Shown here: one piece after another, positions 6,842 to 9,305 of the stretch
Position numbering within the stretch: position 1 is the stretch's first letter
Layout of the letters: each line of letters begins with the position of its first letter
Assembly (NCBI GenBank): GCA_029865665.1
Contig: JARXAV010000059.1
Location: 1 to 9,305 of the forward strand
Source of the DNA: Flectobacillus sp.
GTDB taxonomy: Bacteria; Bacteroidota; Bacteroidia; Cytophagales; Spirosomataceae
Direction: 5' to 3'
Length of the DNA: 9,305 bases
Notes under the pieces: model-generated
Database searches by the model: none
Seen by the model: only the letters and a program-made list of their open reading frames with translations
What the model was told of the DNA's origin: nothing
Position numbers and translations under genes: made by a program

Positions 6842-7330
6842 TTAATACTTCACTTTTATTCCATGATAATACTCCTGTTCTTGGTAATCTTTACGGAGTG
6901 GATGTCCTTCCCAGTCTTCGGGTAACAGAATACGACGAAGGTCTTGGTGTCCTATAAATTCAATCCCCATCAAATCAAATGCTTCTCGTTCGTGCCAGTC
7001 TGCCGTACGCCAGATGTTGCTTACGCTTGGGACTTTAGGCAATGATTCTCCTGCTTGATTGCGAGGAAATTCAACTCGAATCATCACTTTATGTTCGTAG
7101 GGAATGGAATATAAATTATAGATTACTTCCATCGTGCCTTTGGCTTCACCGTTATCCAAAGCCGTTAGGCAAGAAAGTAAATCGAAGTAGGTATGTTCGT
7201 TTTCAAATAAAAATTGACAGACTGCTACAATGCGTTCACTTGGTACGCTGATACATTGGTGGTCTACTTTGGTGACGATTTCTTCGCCAAAATTATCAAT
7301 CAGTAGGGCTTGTATTTCCTGAATAGTCAT
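6842..7330 (-). CDS. nuoC: NADH-quinone oxidoreductase subunit C
   Basis: A 162-residue subunit of respiratory complex I, part of the connecting module of the peripheral arm, where it packs with NuoD and NuoB on the cytoplasmic side. It binds no cofactor. The family signature is complete near the C-terminus: WHEREAFDLMGIEF (112-125), then GHQDLRRIL (127-135), and EDWEGHPLRKDY (138-149). The size fits a stand-alone NuoC and not the NuoCD fusion found in some bacteria; the protein ends normally about 13 residues after the signature. It starts 2 bases after the nuoB stop, so the two are surely co-transcribed and perhaps translationally coupled. nuoD, its usual next gene, is absent; an ABC exporter gene follows instead. 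Confidence 0.96.
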   Translation of the reverse strand: MTIQEIQALLIDNFGEEIVTKVDHQCISVPSERIVAVCQFLFENEHTYFDLLSCLTALDNGEAKGTMEVIYNLYSIPYEHKVMIRVEFPRNQAGESLPKVPSVSNIWRTADWHEREAFDLMGIEFIGHQDLRRILLPEDWEGHPLRKDYQEQEYYHGIKVKY

Positions 7331-7332
7331 GA

Positions 7333-7926
7333 TTAGCTCAGTGGTTTGTTTGCAAAGGTTGGTTTTTGATTACGGGCATCTTCGTTAGGTACTAAAGCCG
7401 TCGAAAGTTTGAGTTCTTCTTCCATTTCAAGCAAAGCCTGAGGTGCTACTAAACTTTCGTTTCTGATTTTTTCCTGTAATTTAATGAAGCCACCAATCAA
7501 TGCTTCTGGGCGAGGCGGACAGCCAGGAATGTACACATCTACAGGGATGATACGGTCAACGCCTTTTACTACATGATAGCCGTGTTCCCAGTAAGGACCG
7601 CCACAGTTGGAACAACTTCCCATAGAAATAACGTAGCGAGGTTCGGGCATTTGCTCGTACAAACGGCGAATACGGTCTGCCATTTTGAAAGTAACTGTTC
7701 CTGCCACAATCATCACGTCCGATTGACGAGGCGAAGGTCTTGGGAAAATCCCAAAACGGTCGAGGTCATAGCCCGAAGCCATTGCCTGCATCATCTCGAT
7801 AGCACAACAAGCCAACCCAAAGCCCATAGGCCAAAGCGAACTTAGTCTTGCCCAATTGATAAGGTCATTGACTTGACTAATTACTACGTTATTTTCTTCA
7901 AACTGTTGGTCGAGTAAGCTTTTCAT
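7333..7926 (-). CDS. nuoB: NADH-quinone oxidoreductase subunit B
   Basis: A 197-residue complex I subunit that holds iron-sulfur cluster N2, the last electron carrier before quinone. The unusual ligand set is complete: the adjacent pair Cys40-Cys41 in [10 protein letters not shown], Cys105 in [10 protein letters not shown], and Cys136 in PGCPPRPE. The conserved quinone-site stretch [15 protein letters not shown] (56-70) is intact. The C-terminal tail after about residue 165 is charged and less conserved, a common feature of NuoB. It is the first gene of a tight pair with nuoC (2-base gap) and has its own promoter element 50 bases upstream. nuoA, which usually precedes it, is missing; the gene upstream on this strand encodes a T9SS-secreted protein. 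The identity is certain. Confidence 0.98.
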   Translation of the reverse strand: MKSLLDQQFEENNVVISQVNDLINWARLSSLWPMGFGLACCAIEMMQAMASGYDLDRFGIFPRPSPRQSDVMIVAGTVTFKMADRIRRLYEQMPEPRYVISMGSCSNCGGPYWEHGYHVVKGVDRIIPVDVYIPGCPPRPEALIGGFIKLQEKIRNESLVAPQALLEMEEELKLSTALVPNEDARNQKPTFANKPLS

Positions 7927-7975
7927 CTCTATTTTTATACCTTTAATTCACGCACAAACTGCTGGTTCTATAACG

Positions 7976-7983
7976 CAAAGGTA
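7976..7983 (-). promoter_or_regulatory. Bacteroidota -7 promoter element for nuoBC
   Basis: The minus strand reads TACCTTTG, an exact TAnnTTTG match, 49 bases before the nuoB ATG and within the 73-base gap after the T9SS gene. No obvious TTG lies at the -33 spacing. Its placement suggests that nuoBC, and possibly the ABC exporter gene, are transcribed independently of the upstream gene. Confidence 0.55.
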
Positions 7984-7999
7984 CGCTTGTCTGTTCAAA

Positions 8000-9305
8000 T
8001 TACCGTACTATTGTTACACTTCCCGTAAGAGTTGGGGTATCGTCACTCGCTTTGATGATATAATAGTATGTTCCAGCAGGAACTCGTTCGCCATTAATGA
8101 TACCGTCAAAAGGCTGATTAGCATAGTTATCTACCGAATGAAAAATGACACCTCCCCAACGATTCATAATTTTTACATCAGGATGTGGATATAAATTGAT
8201 TCCATCAATCTCCCAAACATCGTTCTGACTATCGCCATTTGGGGTAAATGCGGTATATACGGTTAATGGTTCTCGTACAGTAATGTTAATGTCATCTGCA
8301 ATGTTGCATGTACTAACTGCCGATGTAACGGTTAAGGTATAATTGGTTGTTACTTGCGGTTGAACATTAATAGTTGCTAAGGTTGCAGGACCACTTATAG
8401 GCCCACTTGTTGCTACGTTGGGTGTCCATGTCCAATTGTATGTATAGCCACTTCCCGAACTTCCGATACCACTTAAATCGATGGTTTGTCCTCTGAAAAT
8501 CGTAAAATCATCACCCAATAATATTCTGGGTGTTTTATCCACGATGATAGTTTGGTCGACACTACTTTTACAACTATTGGGGTCAGTATACGTGTAAGTG
8601 ATTTTGTGAGAACCAACACCTGCTTTTTTAACTTCAAAATTATTGCCATTAATTCCTGTACCACTAAATACTCCTGTTCCTGTGCTAGGGGCAGGGTTAA
8701 CCAAGACACTTAAATTAACTACTTTATTTATATCACTACTACAATAATTCGGCAATATGGTCGTGAAACTTGCCACAGGGGCTGTTAAGACGGTGATAGC
8801 TGTGCCTTCTGATGTTTCATCGGCAATACATCCAGAGGCTGTTGTTTTACTTACATACACAGTGTAGGTTCCTGCTGTTGTAACAAGGGAACTTTGCCCC
8901 GTTTGTCCAGCAAGGTCGCCGTTCCCGAGTTTCCACTGATAGTTATAACCTGTTTGTGCCTTCGTTTCTATTTCTAATGTTTCGCCACTACAGAAGGAAA
9001 GCGTTGTGGCGTGAACTTGAGGTGTTGAGCCTTTTTTGTAAACAATCGGTTTTTCTGGAGCTTCACAATCCCAGACATCGAAGGTGTATTCTCGTCGGAT
9101 AGCACCAATGACAGCCCCACCACGCTTTTCTTTAACCATGACGGTCATGCTATATTTTCCTACAGTGGTTGGGGTAAACGTGATTTGTCCAGTTGTAGCA
9201 TTAATAGTCATTCCTCCTGAAGTTGGTAGTGGACTCGCTGCGTTATTACTACCTGTCCAAGATGCTTCAGCAATAGGAGGGAGTATTCCAATGGGATTAA
9301 CGGAT
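8000..9305 (-). CDS. T9SS type B secreted repeat protein, C-terminal part
   Basis: The 5' end lies beyond the window: the frame stays open to the edge, giving 434 visible residues. The last 85 residues (from YTAFTPNGDSQND, through NRWGGVIFH, to PAGTYYYII and a final SVTIVR) form the gliding-motility-associated C-terminal domain (CHU_C, TIGR04131-like). This is a type B sorting signal for the type IX secretion system, which carries the protein across the outer membrane and often attaches it to the surface. Before it come an Ig-like segment ending near a TFDVWDCEAP boundary (about 1-84), a PKD/Ig-like domain with the typical YQWKLGNG (about 85-175), and two further beta-sandwich repeats (about 176-345), each with a Cys pair. 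The N-terminal function, whether adhesin or enzyme, cannot be seen. The upstream ATG at 9211 is internal, not a start. Confidence 0.95.
   Translation of the reverse strand, partial: SVNPIGILPPIAEASWTGSNNAASPLPTSGGMTINATTGQITFTPTTVGKYSMTVMVKEKRGGAVIGAIRREYTFDVWDCEAPEKPIVYKKGSTPQVHATTLSFCSGETLEIETKAQTGYNYQWKLGNGDLAGQTGQSSLVTTAGTYTVYVSKTTASGCIADETSEGTAITVLTAPVASFTTILPNYCSSDINKVVNLSVLVNPAPSTGTGVFSGTGINGNNFEVKKAGVGSHKITYTYTDPNSCKSSVDQTIIVDKTPRILLGDDFTIFRGQTIDLSGIGSSGSGYTYNWTWTPNVATSGPISGPATLATINVQPQVTTNYTLTVTSAVSTCNIADDINITVREPLTVYTAFTPNGDSQNDVWEIDGINLYPHPDVKIMNRWGGVIFHSVDNYANQPFDGIINGERVPAGTYYYIIKASDDTPTLTGSVTIVR

Overview
The window looks like ordinary chromosome from a Bacteroidota bacterium, most likely order Cytophagales. 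The reasons are a type B type IX secretion (T9SS) C-terminal domain of the gliding-motility-associated kind, Bacteroidota-style TAnnTTTG promoter elements, start codons without clear Shine-Dalgarno sequences, AT-rich composition, and a periplasmic M1 peptidase and LTxxQ protein of types common in that phylum. Genus cannot be fixed by eye. No phage, transposase, toxin, CRISPR or RNA gene was recognised.

Layout, left to right. Bases 2-91 are probably the tail of a plus-strand gene, followed by an AT-rich inverted repeat (109-141). Bases 142-328 hold nothing I can recognise. A minus-strand pair follows: def (peptide deformylase, 1362-1940) and an EamA/DMT transporter (369-1235), with a terminator-like hairpin between them. 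The 312-base gap 1941-2252 separates def from the divergent plus-strand M1 metallopeptidase (2253-4217) and holds a def promoter element. The peptidase converges on a small minus-strand LTxxQ protein (4409-4855). The gap between them carries REP-like palindromes and a perfect bidirectional terminator. Next, still on the minus strand, are an MsbA-type ABC exporter (4971-6800), nuoC (6842-7330), nuoB (7333-7926) with its own promoter element, and the 3' end of a large T9SS type B secreted protein (8000 to beyond the window).

How the genes relate. Only nuoB-nuoC (complex I, peripheral arm) form an obvious functional pair. They sit apart from nuoA and nuoD, which is unusual. The ABC exporter starts 41 bases after nuoC and may be co-transcribed with it without being functionally related. 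Def (nascent peptide deformylation), the M1 peptidase (peptide breakdown in the envelope), the exporter (probably lipid or drug) and the T9SS protein are independent functions.

The most interesting material is in the spacers. Four arrays of a degenerate 7-base repeat (consensus near RATKWTG) lie next to the stop codons of three minus-strand genes and fill almost the whole spacer upstream of the LTxxQ gene. A separate cluster of three CAACGGGTT-type palindromes follows the peptidase gene. I see no convincing new multi-gene system here.
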